The notes: generated by a model from the letters alone, not told the origin. A DNA stretch of 64,000 nt from GCA-001856825 sp038729485 (GCA_038729485.1 JAVYRX010000005.1:20272-84271); one strand, 5' to 3'; shown: positions 1-8,796, numbered from the stretch's first letter. Made by a program: numbers and translations.

Positions 1-265
1 TGCTGAGCACATATTTGTTTGTCCCGTTAGTGGCAATGTGCGTTATAAAACCTCTGTCTTTAAGTGTTTTAAGAATGCGCACAAGATCTGGATGTAGGGT
101 TGGCTCTCCCCCGGTCACTGAGACTATCTTTACCTTGTTGTATTTCATTTCGTCTATGAAATCTTCTATCTTGTCTTTGGGAAACAGTACATTGCCCTCA
201 AAGGCATTGCATCCCTTGCAGAGAAGGTTGCATTTAAAATCTATGTTCCAGATTACAGTCTTCAC
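1..265 (-). CDS. Radical SAM protein, N-terminal part (runs off window)
   Basis: The minus strand reads open from a GTG at 265 to the window edge, giving 88 residues without a stop. Near the N-terminus is a CxxxCxxC motif (CNLLCKGC), the ligand set of the radical SAM 4Fe-4S cluster, followed by the glycine-rich VTGGEPTLHP segment that helps bind S-adenosylmethionine. The protein starts only about 11 residues before the first cysteine, as in compact activase- or QueE-like members. Substrate cannot be assigned from this fragment. A TATA-like stretch (tttaaata on the minus strand) lies about 25 bases upstream of the GTG, which favours this start. The plus-strand reading across the same bases is a shadow frame. 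Confidence 0.8.
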   Translation of the reverse strand, partial: MKTVIWNIDFKCNLLCKGCNAFEGNVLFPKDKIEDFIDEMKYNKVKIVSVTGGEPTLHPDLVRILKTLKDRGFITHIATNGTNKYVLS

Positions 266-316
266 GGCTATCCTAGAAATTCTTTGTATTTAAAGAAAAT
301 TGAGCTACCAAAGCAA

Positions 317-1288
317 CTATTTTCTCATTCTCGCATAATGCTCCGTAAAGTAGCTAATAACAATATCGGCTCCGGCCCTGAATATTGCCGATAAAGACTC
401 ATCGACGACCGAATCTAGGTCTATGATCCCATTCTTTCCTGCATTTTCTATCATTGAATATTCTGCGCTGACACTATAAGCTGCGATCGGGAGATTAAAA
501 TTATTTCTTGCCTCTCTAATTAGGTCTAGGTAGAAAAGGGCAGGCTTTACCATAACTATGTCAGCCCCCTCCTCGATATCTTCCTCGATTTCCCTTAATG
601 CCTCTCTCCTATTTCTAAAATTCATCTGGTAGGTCTTCCTGTCCCCAAATGACGGGGCCGAATTAACTGCCCCTCTGAATGGTGAATAGAGTGAGCTGGC
701 GAACTTCGAGCTGTAAGCCAATATGATCGTATCCTCGTGCCCTTTAGAATCGAGCTCTTTCCTGATTCTCGCTACCTGCCCGTCCATCATGCCAGATGGG
801 GCTACACCGTCCACTCCTGAATCCGCATAGCTTTTCGCAATTTTTGCATAGACTTCAAGCGTGGAATCGTTGTCGATTTTTCCATCTCTTACAAGACCGC
901 AGTGTCCATGTTCAGTATATTCACACAAACAAAGGTCCGCCCAAACAACCAAATTCGTTTCGTTCTTTATGCCGGAAATGGCCCTCTGTACAACACCATT
1001 CTGGTCATAAGAAGAAGAACCTGTGGCATCCTTGTACTTCGGAACTCCAAACAACAGTATTGACCTGATCCCCAGACTTTCATATTCTTTTGCCTTTGAA
1101 ACTGCTGCTTCAACAGGATATCTGTATATTCCATCCATGTTTTCAATCTCTATAGGCTCTTTTATGTTTTCGTCAACGAAGACGGGCATCACCATCTTCG
1201 TAAGCTCAACGCTTGTTTCCGAAAGTATATCCCTAATCTCAATTGATTTTCTTAGCCTTCTCAGTCTCACGTCTGGATATGTTTTCAT
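317..1288 (-). CDS. hemB: Porphobilinogen synthase (delta-aminolevulinate dehydratase)
   Basis: This 323-residue protein condenses two 5-aminolevulinates into porphobilinogen in the cytoplasm. It has the family N-terminus PDVRLRRLRKS, a zinc-type cysteine cluster C120, C122, C130 (DLCLCEYTEHGHCG), and the two Schiff-base lysines K195 (AYSSKFASSLY) and K248 (MVKPALFYLD). Length is normal. The ATG is preceded by GGAGGAG at good spacing, and the gene starts inside the 3' end of hemA, overlapping it by 50 bases, so the two are translationally linked. It is the last gene of the minus-strand heme cluster. The cysteine cluster suggests zinc rather than magnesium dependence. Confidence 0.97.
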   Translation of the reverse strand: MKTYPDVRLRRLRKSIEIRDILSETSVELTKMVMPVFVDENIKEPIEIENMDGIYRYPVEAAVSKAKEYESLGIRSILLFGVPKYKDATGSSSYDQNGVVQRAISGIKNETNLVVWADLCLCEYTEHGHCGLVRDGKIDNDSTLEVYAKIAKSYADSGVDGVAPSGMMDGQVARIRKELDSKGHEDTIILAYSSKFASSLYSPFRGAVNSAPSFGDRKTYQMNFRNRREALREIEEDIEEGADIVMVKPALFYLDLIREARNNFNLPIAAYSVSAEYSMIENAGKNGIIDLDSVVDESLSAIFRAGADIVISYFTEHYARMRK

Positions 1289-2462
1289 CCAAAATCTCCT
1301 CCATGTTCGACACAGCTTCGGACGATCTAACGTCTTTCGATCTCTTTATGCCGTTTATTACAAAACCTAGAAGCCTGTTCCTAGTAGATTCAAGCCCTTT
1401 TTTCATTAAATAAAGATCCTCCTTGGAATTTACTTTCCTCTCCATGAAGCTAAGCTCTTCTCTAATTACCACATCGGAGAAATCTATAATCTTCCTGAGA
1501 ATATCTTCTTTCTCCTTGTTCATCAGTCTTGTGGCAAATTTTTCGAATTCATCTTCAACTGTCTTGAGGGCCGTTCTCATAAACTCCTCCTTTTCCTCTT
1601 CCTTACTTTTAACTTTCGAGGAGAGGTGAGTCATGTTGATGAGCTGGACGCCCTCAGGAACTTCTTCCTCTACGTTTGGAGGGACTCCAAGATCCAGTAT
1701 TTTAGAAACCTTGGAACCAACGATATCGTTGAGCTTAAGTAGTGGCGAATCTGTTTTCGTAGCCAATATCAAAACGTCATAATCCTTCCATTTCTCTTTG
1801 TCAAAATCCTCCACTTTGCAACCCCAAATTTGCGAAATGTGGATGGCCCTTTCCTTTGTTCTATTGGTTATGGAAAATTTGAGACCCCTTCTATTCAGTA
1901 TGGAGGAAGTCTGTTTTCCAACATGTCCTGCCCCCACCACCAATATTTTTTCGTCACCTCCAAGATGCATCTCGTCTATGGCAATGCTTGCAACACTTTT
2001 GTTGTGTCTCCCATTTCCGGAGGACCTCCTCACCTTCTTCCCTATTTGCAGTGCTTTGTTTACCACAAAACTAAGATTCGTTCCAGCCAGCCCCTTTTCT
2101 TCGGACACCCTAAACGCATCCCTGATCTGGGATACTATCTCGTTTTCGCCTACGACCATAGAGTCCAAACCAGAGGCGACGATGAACAAATGTCTGATTG
2201 CCTCTAATCCATGAACTACTGAATGTTGACTTGTCTTTTCGTTTATATAGTCTTCAATGAATTCGACCGTTTCTTTGTCACCTGGATAGAAGTATACCTC
2301 AAATCTGTTGCAGGTCCACAGAACAAGGGCCTCCTGTATTCTCTCATTCTTCTTTATATATTCATAAACAGATTCAATTTCAAATGTCGGAACCGTGGAA
2401 AAGTAGAGGGAACCAAGTTCGTTATACGTAACCTTTACTAGGAATAAGCCTCCCTTGTCCAA
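1239..2462 (-). CDS. hemA: Glutamyl-tRNA reductase
   Basis: This 407-residue protein reduces glutamyl-tRNA to glutamate-1-semialdehyde with NADPH, the first committed step of C5-pathway tetrapyrrole synthesis. The catalytic cysteine is C51 in TCNRFE. The conserved SGLDSMVVGENEI segment lies near residue 98, the Rossmann motif GAGHVGKQ near 177, and a helical dimerisation tail at the C-terminus. The frame begins with TTG at 2462. No better in-frame ATG exists before the first beta strand, so the exact start is uncertain by a few codons. A 112-base gap separates it from hemD and carries an A/T-rich TATA-like stretch around 2500-2512, so hemA-hemB may have their own promoter. Confidence 0.95.
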   Translation of the reverse strand: MDKGGLFLVKVTYNELGSLYFSTVPTFEIESVYEYIKKNERIQEALVLWTCNRFEVYFYPGDKETVEFIEDYINEKTSQHSVVHGLEAIRHLFIVASGLDSMVVGENEIVSQIRDAFRVSEEKGLAGTNLSFVVNKALQIGKKVRRSSGNGRHNKSVASIAIDEMHLGGDEKILVVGAGHVGKQTSSILNRRGLKFSITNRTKERAIHISQIWGCKVEDFDKEKWKDYDVLILATKTDSPLLKLNDIVGSKVSKILDLGVPPNVEEEVPEGVQLINMTHLSSKVKSKEEEKEEFMRTALKTVEDEFEKFATRLMNKEKEDILRKIIDFSDVVIREELSFMERKVNSKEDLYLMKKGLESTRNRLLGFVINGIKRSKDVRSSEAVSNMEEILDENISRRETEKAKKIN

Positions 2463-2574
2463 GTTTAAACACCCTTAAACCTAAGTGCGAATTGAGTATT
2501 TACTTTTATGTCATTACCTTTAAGGGAAATACTCCCGGTAAGTTTCAAACTTAATAACTCACATCGGAGCAAAT

Positions 2575-3252
2575 TCAAGGATCTCTAAGTAGCGAATCTT
2601 TCTCAGAATCGTTCAATAGTATGTCAAGAATCTCATAAATTGACGGTCTTACGAAGTACCCCTCTGGATTAAACGATAGATTAACCATGGTAACGTAAGT
2701 GGGTTTGCCTATTGCATATATCTTTTTTCCTTTGATAAGATCTTTTGCCCTTCTATTTAAAATCTCAAAAGAAAATGAAGATCCTACCAATATTTTCTTT
2801 ACCTTTTCGATATCATGATACTCCACGTTTTCGTTTTCTTCTATGTAATAGGCCGGAATGAAGATTACCTCCACACCACCGTTCTTAAGGTTCGATAGCA
2901 GCTGTTTAGACGTTCTGTTGCTCCCCACCACGGTAACTTTTCTCTCTTTCGAGACGATCATTCGTGCGAGGCCCTCAGAATTCTGGCTCTCTGGAACTAG
3001 ACAGTCCAAAGAGTATAACGTCCTAAGGTATTGGGAGGTCTCACTGCCTATGCAGTATGCGCTTTTTGTATTTATCGCAACACGAGACATTTTTAGAGAT
3101 ATTACTGATCTTTTAGACGTAAGGGCTATGGGAGTATTGATCCTCCTTAAACCCGAGAGGTCTCTATAAACGATCTTTAGTACTGGAATTGCGACGACGC
3201 CAGGCGGCGCTATTTCCAGTGATGCACCCACGTAAGCAACATTACCTTCCAA
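2575..3252 (-). CDS. hemD: Uroporphyrinogen-III synthase
   Basis: This 225-residue protein is placed right after hemC and is the likely cyclase that turns hydroxymethylbilane into uroporphyrinogen III. Family sequence identity is low, as usual for HemD. It shows the two alternating alpha/beta domains, a GSETSQYL segment near residue 70 and the characteristic SEGLARMI helix start near residue 93. The start is TTG, chosen because GAGGGA lies just upstream and the codon overlaps the end of hemC by 11 bases. Uroporphyrinogen III made here is the branch point for both heme (HemE) and siroheme (CobA), and both branches occur in this window. Confidence 0.85.
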   Translation of the reverse strand: MEGNVAYVGASLEIAPPGVVAIPVLKIVYRDLSGLRRINTPIALTSKRSVISLKMSRVAINTKSAYCIGSETSQYLRTLYSLDCLVPESQNSEGLARMIVSKERKVTVVGSNRTSKQLLSNLKNGGVEVIFIPAYYIEENENVEYHDIEKVKKILVGSSFSFEILNRRAKDLIKGKKIYAIGKPTYVTMVNLSFNPEGYFVRPSIYEILDILLNDSEKDSLLRDP

Positions 3253-4087
3253 TTATATCCCTCATTTTCAAGATGTCTCCATTACCAATCTTCCCGGCAA
3301 AGGACAGATCAAATCTATTTTCTTCATTGGCGTAAGAGAATTTTATCTTTTTTAGATTGAAATCCGCAAATACGCTGACGGCCTGATCGCATCCCAAATC
3401 AAGTTTCTCCATGATTTCTCTTTCTGTCTTTGCTTCCCATTCAGCTTGCGCTTCTTGAATCAAAGAGAGCGTTTCGGATGCGCTGCTTTTCTTGCGGGAC
3501 ACGACAGCTATGAAGCCCTGGTTGGGATCCGGCGGACAGATATTTATCGGAATGGGGGCCCCGGGAACAGAAATACCCAGCCTATCGAGTGCAACCTTTG
3601 CAATGACAAGAGAGTCTACCTCGCCTTTTTTCCATTTATCTATCCTCGTATCAATGTTTCCCCTGATGTCACGGAATTGCAATTCGTTGTTGAACAATGA
3701 TAGAAACGTCCTTCGCCTTATAGACGATGATCCGACAGTTCCCTTAAATGAATGCATTTCCGTCTCAGAGACAAAATAGTCCCTTGGGTCGCCCCTCTTA
3801 GAATAAAAGGAGATTTCAAGGTCGTCATCCATTCCAGTGGGTATGTCCTTTGCTGAATGCACCGCACCGTCAACTTCGCCCTGAAGAACGAGCTCGTTCA
3901 ATTTTTTCACAAATATCCCTTTCTCACCCATTTTGTACAGGGGAGTGATGGTATCAATCTCTCCGTGGGATCTAATTACTACAGGTTCGGCCTTTATCCC
4001 TCGTTTATTCAGCGATTCAGAAACTATCTGAAATTGTGCGAGAGCCAGATTAGAGCCTCTGGTAGCAAGCTTCAAGAGCTTTTCCAT
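3242..4087 (-). CDS. hemC: Hydroxymethylbilane synthase (porphobilinogen deaminase)
   Basis: The protein polymerises four porphobilinogens into hydroxymethylbilane. At 281 residues it is slightly short for the family, which is typical of Thermoplasmatales-type proteins. Diagnostic features are the N-terminal LATRGSNLALAQ, the catalytic aspartate in HSAKDIPTG (D81), the arginine-rich SSIRRRTF and DIRGNIDTRI segments, and C233 in LGCDQA, the expected anchor of the dipyrromethane cofactor. An ATG preceded by GGAGG overlaps the end of hemL by 16 bases, so hemL, hemC and hemD are translationally coupled. Confidence 0.96.
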   Translation of the reverse strand: MEKLLKLATRGSNLALAQFQIVSESLNKRGIKAEPVVIRSHGEIDTITPLYKMGEKGIFVKKLNELVLQGEVDGAVHSAKDIPTGMDDDLEISFYSKRGDPRDYFVSETEMHSFKGTVGSSSIRRRTFLSLFNNELQFRDIRGNIDTRIDKWKKGEVDSLVIAKVALDRLGISVPGAPIPINICPPDPNQGFIAVVSRKKSSASETLSLIQEAQAEWEAKTEREIMEKLDLGCDQAVSVFADFNLKKIKFSYANEENRFDLSFAGKIGNGDILKMRDIIGR

Positions 4088-5259
4088 AATCTTTCAGCCT
4101 CCGCCCCCAAAAAGGAGAAACTATCCTTGATGTCCTTTTCATTATGTGCGAACGAAATAAAAATTGTCTCGTCATAGGATGGGGGGACATATATTCCGTT
4201 GTCTATAGCAGCCCTGAAAAGTCTGAAATATAGATCTTTTCTCGAAGCCAAGACGTCCTCGTAATTTCTCACGGTGCCCTCCATGAAGAATATCGAGAGC
4301 ATTCCGGTAAGACCATTAACTGAAAGACCGGACCTGGATAATTCTCCAATCGCCAGATCAGTAAGCCTGTTAAGTTTTCTGTAATCAATTTTAGATAGTA
4401 TCCTGAGTGTTTCCAATCCTGCGGTTATAGAGACTGGATTTCCAGAAAAAGTACCTGCCTGTGGAAAGTTTCCCTCAGGGCGGACTTCTTTCATGAACCG
4501 CTCTCGCCCACCATAAACCGCAAGCGGAAATCCGCCACCAACTATCTTCCCAAATGTAGCCAAATCTGGCTCTATCCCCTTTTTTTTGTAATAAGGATAG
4601 AAACCGCTTCTAAAACCTGTTATGACTTCATCCACTATAAAGGGAGTGCCATATCTTCTACATGCGTCTTCGATTTGCTCCAGATACCCGTCATCTGGAG
4701 GTATAACGCCTGCATTACCCATAACTGGCTCCACTATGAAAGCTCCCATTTCCCTCGTTGACAGTTTTGTTAGAGCAGAATCTAGGTCGTTGAATTCTAC
4801 CTCATTTACGTACTCCGAAGGATAGTTGTAAGGATGGGTTCCATGATATCCCCCCTTGATTTTAAGTACCTTTCTTCTCCCCGTAACGTGAAGAGCAAGA
4901 CGTATCGCATGCATTGTCGCTTCAGTTCCGGTATTTACAATTCTCATCATCTCAATTCCAGTTGCTTTCTTGAAAATTTCACCGAACTCCACCTCTGCTT
5001 CCACAGGTGCTCCAAAAAGGGTCCCGTTTTCAATCCTTTCTCTCACTTTGCGAATTACCTCAGGGTTTGCATGACCTAGGATCAGTGGGCCGTATGCAAG
5101 AACAAAATCATTGTAAATTTTGCCGTCGACGTCTTCTATTTTCCCTCCGATCCCTCTTTTGAAGAAGAGTGGATAAGGCTGATAAAATCTGACTGGGCTG
5201 TTGACTCCTTTGGGATACAATTTAGCTGCTCTCTCGAAAAGCTCTTCGCTCCTAGTCAA
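4072..5259 (-). CDS. hemL: Glutamate-1-semialdehyde 2,1-aminomutase
   Basis: This 395-residue PLP enzyme converts glutamate-1-semialdehyde to 5-aminolevulinate. The PLP lysine is K238 in TFGKIVGGGFP. The fold-type I aminotransferase elements GTEATMHAIRLA, KGGYHGTHP and FIVDEVITGFR are all present. It is about 30 residues shorter than bacterial homologs. The start is TTG at 5259 with GGGGGTG upstream, and it overlaps the stop of the membrane-protein gene before it (TTGA). Taking HemA's product, it completes the C5 route within one operon. Confidence 0.96.
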   Translation of the reverse strand: MTRSEELFERAAKLYPKGVNSPVRFYQPYPLFFKRGIGGKIEDVDGKIYNDFVLAYGPLILGHANPEVIRKVRERIENGTLFGAPVEAEVEFGEIFKKATGIEMMRIVNTGTEATMHAIRLALHVTGRRKVLKIKGGYHGTHPYNYPSEYVNEVEFNDLDSALTKLSTREMGAFIVEPVMGNAGVIPPDDGYLEQIEDACRRYGTPFIVDEVITGFRSGFYPYYKKKGIEPDLATFGKIVGGGFPLAVYGGRERFMKEVRPEGNFPQAGTFSGNPVSITAGLETLRILSKIDYRKLNRLTDLAIGELSRSGLSVNGLTGMLSIFFMEGTVRNYEDVLASRKDLYFRLFRAAIDNGIYVPPSYDETIFISFAHNEKDIKDSFSFLGAEAERLWKSS

Positions 5260-5759
5260 AAGAACACCCCCGCCAGGATCTCTGCAATAAGAACTATCGC
5301 AATCATTAGCCCAACGGTAATGAATGAAAGTACGTGCGCAATCTTCCTCACATTTTTCAGCTCCTCAAATTTACCTGCTTCAGCAAGTTTTGGTATTAGC
5401 TTCCCATGCCACAAATTGTTCCCGTATAGGATTGCATACATCGCTGCAACTGCGGATATCTTTATCGTAAGTATATAACCCCATCTTGTTTTTACCGCAT
5501 ATCCTATGTTATAGAAATAGACTGGATAGTAAAGGGCAACAAGGAGAAGACCTGTGATCGTTAAGAGGATAATTGTTATGTTTGTATAGAGAGCGTAACG
5601 CTTTCCCATGACGCTCATGAATCTGGTCCTCAGCTTCTCGTCTTTGATTGCAATCGAGCTGGCAGGCCAGATGACTATCCAAACGAATATTGAGGAACCT
5701 ACAAGAAACACGGCTGAAATTACATGTATGAATAGCAGGAATATTATTAGTGGTGTCAT
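5256..5759 (-). CDS. Four-helix membrane protein of the heme operon (HemJ/CopD-like candidate porphyrinogen oxidase)
   Basis: This 167-residue integral membrane protein has four predicted spans at about residues 4-31, 57-79, 92-113 and 140-166. Polar residues sit inside or at the edge of the spans: H12 in helix 1, K100 in helix 3 (ILTIKISAV), H118 after helix 3 and H142 at the start of helix 4. A histidine in the first helix and a lysine in the third resemble HemJ-type protoporphyrinogen oxidases, and the fold also resembles CopD-like proteins. It lies between the radical SAM gene and hemL with a 4-base overlap, and no HemG or HemY is in the window. Oxidation of protoporphyrinogen or coproporphyrinogen is therefore a reasonable but unproven role. 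Confidence 0.6.
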   Translation of the reverse strand: MTPLIIFLLFIHVISAVFLVGSSIFVWIVIWPASSIAIKDEKLRTRFMSVMGKRYALYTNITIILLTITGLLLVALYYPVYFYNIGYAVKTRWGYILTIKISAVAAMYAILYGNNLWHGKLIPKLAEAGKFEELKNVRKIAHVLSFITVGLMIAIVLIAEILAGVFF

Positions 5760-5762
5760 AGG

Positions 5763-6905
5763 CTAAACAAGCGATTGTTTTATGCTATTCAAGCTTTTTA
5801 TCTCCTTTGGAATATAGAGGCACCTTGGGTCCTCCTGGAAAATATCATTGAAGTAGCTAAATGCTCTCGCTCTAGAGCCACCGCATAGGTCGGCATATTC
5901 ACATACTCCGCATCTCCCCTTTAGGTTTGCCGGGTCTCTCAGCTTGACGAGTGTTTCATTATTGCGGTAAATTTCTACAATGCTTTTCTCCCTCACGTTG
6001 CCGAGATTTATTGGTAGGAATCCGGAAGGATTCACCTCGCCGTTATGAGCAACAAATATTACACCTTTCCCATCCCTTGTGAAAGTGGTATGGCCTCTTG
6101 ATATTCCTGAAGGTTCTCCCAAGAGTTCAACAGTTCTCTTGACAAGGTTTTTATATAGCGTCCCCCCCGAATATTCTGTAACCTCCCTCTCTCTGAGTAT
6201 TCTCCTGAAGAAAGGCGCTTCCACAGTCCTGATCGTTACAGAGTATCTTGACGCGAATTCAAGGTAATTGAAAACGTCCTCATATTCTCTGGGCTCCAGA
6301 TCTTCCCTGTCTATCCCCCTGCCAGTCCTTATGAGGGAGAAGACCTCCCACGTTTTCACTCCACTGTCAATAAGAATTTTAAGCAAATCCGGAAGTTCTC
6401 TGACATTTCTCTTGAATACGGTAGTGTTTATTTGAAGGGTAAATCCTTCCTTAACTATTTTTTTCATAAGGCCCAAGGTAAGTTCAAATGTACCGTTCAA
6501 TCCTCTGAGCCAATCATGAGTGGATTTTGTTGCCCCATCCAAGCTTAAGGAGAGAGATCTAATGTTGAATTTTTTCATCATGATAAATGCGTCGTCGTTG
6601 AGGAGGGGTGTTGCGCTGGGAGCCATTGATGCAGGAATTCCAAGCTCATTGGCGTGGGCGAGTATCTGTTCCAACCCATTCCTTTTCATTATGTCTCCTC
6701 CTGTTAGAATAACTACAGGATAGGGTCTTCCGAAGCCTGTAATCTGATCCAGGAACGAAAGCGCCTCTTCTGTATTCAGCTCGTCTGGAAGGGGGTTCAA
6801 CAAAGCTGAAGCCCTGCAGTGTTTGCAAGCCAGGTCACACGCTTTTGTAGTTTCCCAAAATATTAGAATTGGCTTCATGTTGAAGTCGATTGGAGCTCTG
6901 TTCAT
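5763..6905 (-). CDS. Radical SAM/SPASM protein of heme synthesis (AhbD/NirJ-like)
   Basis: This 380-residue protein has the radical SAM CxxxCxxC at C23, C27, C30 (ACDLACKHC). A C-terminal SPASM-type cysteine cluster (GRCGVCEYADLCGGSRAR) lies at about residues 330-350. The segment with GEVNPSGFLPINLGNVRE is typical of the family I remember as TIGR04053, close to AhbD and NirJ, which trim propionate or acetate side chains of heme precursors. It heads the minus-strand operon and is divergent from hemE. With no HemN or HemF nearby, it is the best candidate for decarboxylating coproporphyrinogen III or iron-coproporphyrin III. The substrate is inferred. The ATG lies about 25 bases after a TATA-like ttaaatat, suggesting a leaderless message. 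Confidence 0.85.
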   Translation of the reverse strand: MNRAPIDFNMKPILIFWETTKACDLACKHCRASALLNPLPDELNTEEALSFLDQITGFGRPYPVVILTGGDIMKRNGLEQILAHANELGIPASMAPSATPLLNDDAFIMMKKFNIRSLSLSLDGATKSTHDWLRGLNGTFELTLGLMKKIVKEGFTLQINTTVFKRNVRELPDLLKILIDSGVKTWEVFSLIRTGRGIDREDLEPREYEDVFNYLEFASRYSVTIRTVEAPFFRRILREREVTEYSGGTLYKNLVKRTVELLGEPSGISRGHTTFTRDGKGVIFVAHNGEVNPSGFLPINLGNVREKSIVEIYRNNETLVKLRDPANLKGRCGVCEYADLCGGSRARAFSYFNDIFQEDPRCLYIPKEIKSLNSIKQSLV

Positions 6906-6925
6906 TGGCTCTCCATGGTACCATC

Positions 6926-6973
6926 ATATTTAAGAGAAATGTACTGTCTTAAGGAAATGCAAATAATAAATAT
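6926..6973. promoter_or_regulatory. Divergent promoter region between the radical SAM gene and hemE
   Basis: Two TATA-like boxes face outward. On the minus strand cttaaatatga lies at about 6926-6936, 25 bases before the ATG at 6905. On the plus strand aataataaatat lies at about 6962-6973, 24 bases before the ATG at 6993. Neither start has a usable Shine-Dalgarno at normal spacing, so both transcripts are probably leaderless. The arrangement would let one regulator control both halves of the heme cluster. Confidence 0.55.
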
Positions 6974-6992
6974 CCATTGCAATTACTCGAGG

Positions 6993-7961
6993 ATGCCTCG
7001 AAAAGTCATACTAAGAATATCAAGGGGTGATTTTGATGATAATGCAGTCTGGTTTATGAGGCAGGCAGGAAGGTACATTCCAGAATATGAGGAGATAAAG
7101 AGGGGAAGAAAGTTTAGCGATATCCTTGCAGATGAAGATGCAATATATCGTCTTTCGATTCTCCCGATGAAGTACATTAAGACAGACGGTATAGTAATGT
7201 TCACGGATATTCTAGTTCCACTCAGGTCGATGGGCTTTAATGTGACTTACGAAAATGGAATCGAAGTAACTAAGGAGGAATCAGTCTCTCCTTTTTCATA
7301 CAACGGCCTTTCGAGTGCGATAAAAAGGGTATCCGAGAACTATGGTGATATGACAATCATTGGTGTAATGGGGGGCCCATTCACCACACTTTCCTACGTT
7401 TACGACAAGGGGCGATCTGGATATCACCTTACAAAAAGAGAGGTCTTGGAGAAAGGCGATGTGCTCCTGTCAAATATAATAGAGAGCATACTTGGCTTCG
7501 GTAAACTGCAGGCCGATTCGGGAGTTGACGTGATTCAAATATTCGATAGCTGGCTTGGAAGTCTGTCAGAGACATTTTACGAAATGCACGTAAGAAAATG
7601 GGAAGAATATTTCGTTGAAAAGGTAAAAGAGCTTGGAAAGCCAGTAATCTTCTTTAGCGAGGGTGCTTCTCATCTTTCGGATGTGTTATCTAGGCTAGAT
7701 GTGGACGTTTTTTCCGTAGATTGGAGGCGAACCTTGGGAAAATATGCAAGCGTGTTTAACAATCATGCAATACAGGGAAACCTTGATCCGAATCTTCTGG
7801 ATTCGCCAGATTTGTACCTAAAGAAGGAGGTCAGAAGGATAATGAATGACGGAAAACTATTCCGAGGTCATGTTTTCAATCTAGGGCACGGAGTTCCATA
7901 TTGGGCGGATTGGAAAAAGTTATCTATGATAGCTAACGAGGTGCACAGCTATGAGCGATAA
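6993..7961 (+). CDS. hemE: Uroporphyrinogen decarboxylase
   Basis: The enzyme decarboxylates uroporphyrinogen III to coproporphyrinogen III. The N-terminal signature AVWFMRQAGRYIPEY with its arginine is intact, as is FTDILVPLRSMG with the catalytic aspartate. An upstream reading frame extends to 6915, but those 26 residues are unlike the family. I chose the ATG at 6993 because it begins a typical N-terminus (MPRKVILRI) and lies about 24 bases after a TATA-like box. It overlaps hemH by 11 bases. HemE commits uroporphyrinogen to coproporphyrinogen, a step not used by the siroheme-dependent heme route of most archaea. Confidence 0.95.
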   Translation: MPRKVILRISRGDFDDNAVWFMRQAGRYIPEYEEIKRGRKFSDILADEDAIYRLSILPMKYIKTDGIVMFTDILVPLRSMGFNVTYENGIEVTKEESVSPFSYNGLSSAIKRVSENYGDMTIIGVMGGPFTTLSYVYDKGRSGYHLTKREVLEKGDVLLSNIIESILGFGKLQADSGVDVIQIFDSWLGSLSETFYEMHVRKWEEYFVEKVKELGKPVIFFSEGASHLSDVLSRLDVDVFSVDWRRTLGKYASVFNNHAIQGNLDPNLLDSPDLYLKKEVRRIMNDGKLFRGHVFNLGHGVPYWADWKKLSMIANEVHSYER

Positions 7962-8796
7962 GGCAGCAGTGCTCATGTACTATGGATTCCCAGATAAGAA
8001 AGAGGAGATGAGGGAGTACTTAAGGGACATTCTTCACGGAAAGGATCCGCCGGAGTATCTGTTGAATGAAAATTTGTCAAAGCTGGAAATAATCGGAGGA
8101 TCAACACCATCTGGGCGCATAGTTCGTAGTATTAGGAATAAGGTAGAGGAAAGGCTGAGAGGAATGGGTTTTTCTGTATACCTCCTTTCAAAGCATTACA
8201 GGCCTTCCTTAAAAGACGCAGCAGCAATTGTTAGAGAAAACTTGATTTTTGAAATTCCCCTCTTTCCGATTTATTCGGACTACATTTTCAAGGGATATTT
8301 TGAGCCCTTAGAGTCATCCCTAGAAGGAAGGAGGTTCACAAGAATTTCGAACATAGGATTCGAGAATGAGATACTTGACCATTACAGAAGATCCATAGAC
8401 GCAAATAATGATCTGCTTCTCGTTTTTGCAGCCCATAGCATCCCCCTAGAAGGATCAGATCAGTATCCGGCTCTTGTGGAGAGGATGTCAAAGATTCTTT
8501 CCGGCGACAAGGAATACATAAATATATACCATAGTCAGGGGCCATTCCATGACAAGTGGTTGTCCCCATACCCTGAATTTTCGATCAGATACGCAAAAGA
8601 GAAAGGTTACTCAGGCATAAAAATAGTACCCATTGGATTCATTTACGACCATATCGAAGTGCTCTATGATCTTGATTACTTGTTGAAGAATCAGGCCATC
8701 GCGGCGGGTTTAAGATATGAAAGGGTGCCACTTCCGAACGATTCTCAAAGCGTAATAGATTCGATAGTTGCAGCAATAGAAAGAAGCACTCCCTGA
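7951..8796 (+). CDS. hemH: Ferrochelatase (proto- or coproporphyrin)
   Basis: This 281-residue protein inserts ferrous iron into a porphyrin. Conserved features are the metal-site histidine H162 in AAHSIP, the YHSQGP motif near residue 193 and the GFIYDHIEVLYDLD motif with D233, H234 and E236. The length fits short archaeal and Gram-positive forms. It is coupled to hemE by an 11-base overlap. Whether the substrate is protoporphyrin IX or coproporphyrin III cannot be told from sequence alone. The nearby AhbD-like radical SAM gene would fit iron insertion before decarboxylation. Confidence 0.93.
   Translation: MSDKAAVLMYYGFPDKKEEMREYLRDILHGKDPPEYLLNENLSKLEIIGGSTPSGRIVRSIRNKVEERLRGMGFSVYLLSKHYRPSLKDAAAIVRENLIFEIPLFPIYSDYIFKGYFEPLESSLEGRRFTRISNIGFENEILDHYRRSIDANNDLLLVFAAHSIPLEGSDQYPALVERMSKILSGDKEYINIYHSQGPFHDKWLSPYPEFSIRYAKEKGYSGIKIVPIGFIYDHIEVLYDLDYLLKNQAIAAGLRYERVPLPNDSQSVIDSIVAAIERSTP

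Noticed and set aside
15..293. Plus-strand frame of 92 residues at the left edge
   Set aside because: It is the shadow of the minus-strand radical SAM gene, whose CxxxCxxC motif is clear.
1798..2214. Overlapping plus-strand frames opposite hemA
   Set aside because: They have no family motifs and lie wholly within the well-supported hemA gene.
6915..6992. N-terminal extension of HemE by 26 residues
   Set aside because: The added residues are unlike HemE and would place the start before the TATA-like box; the ATG at 6993 fits better.
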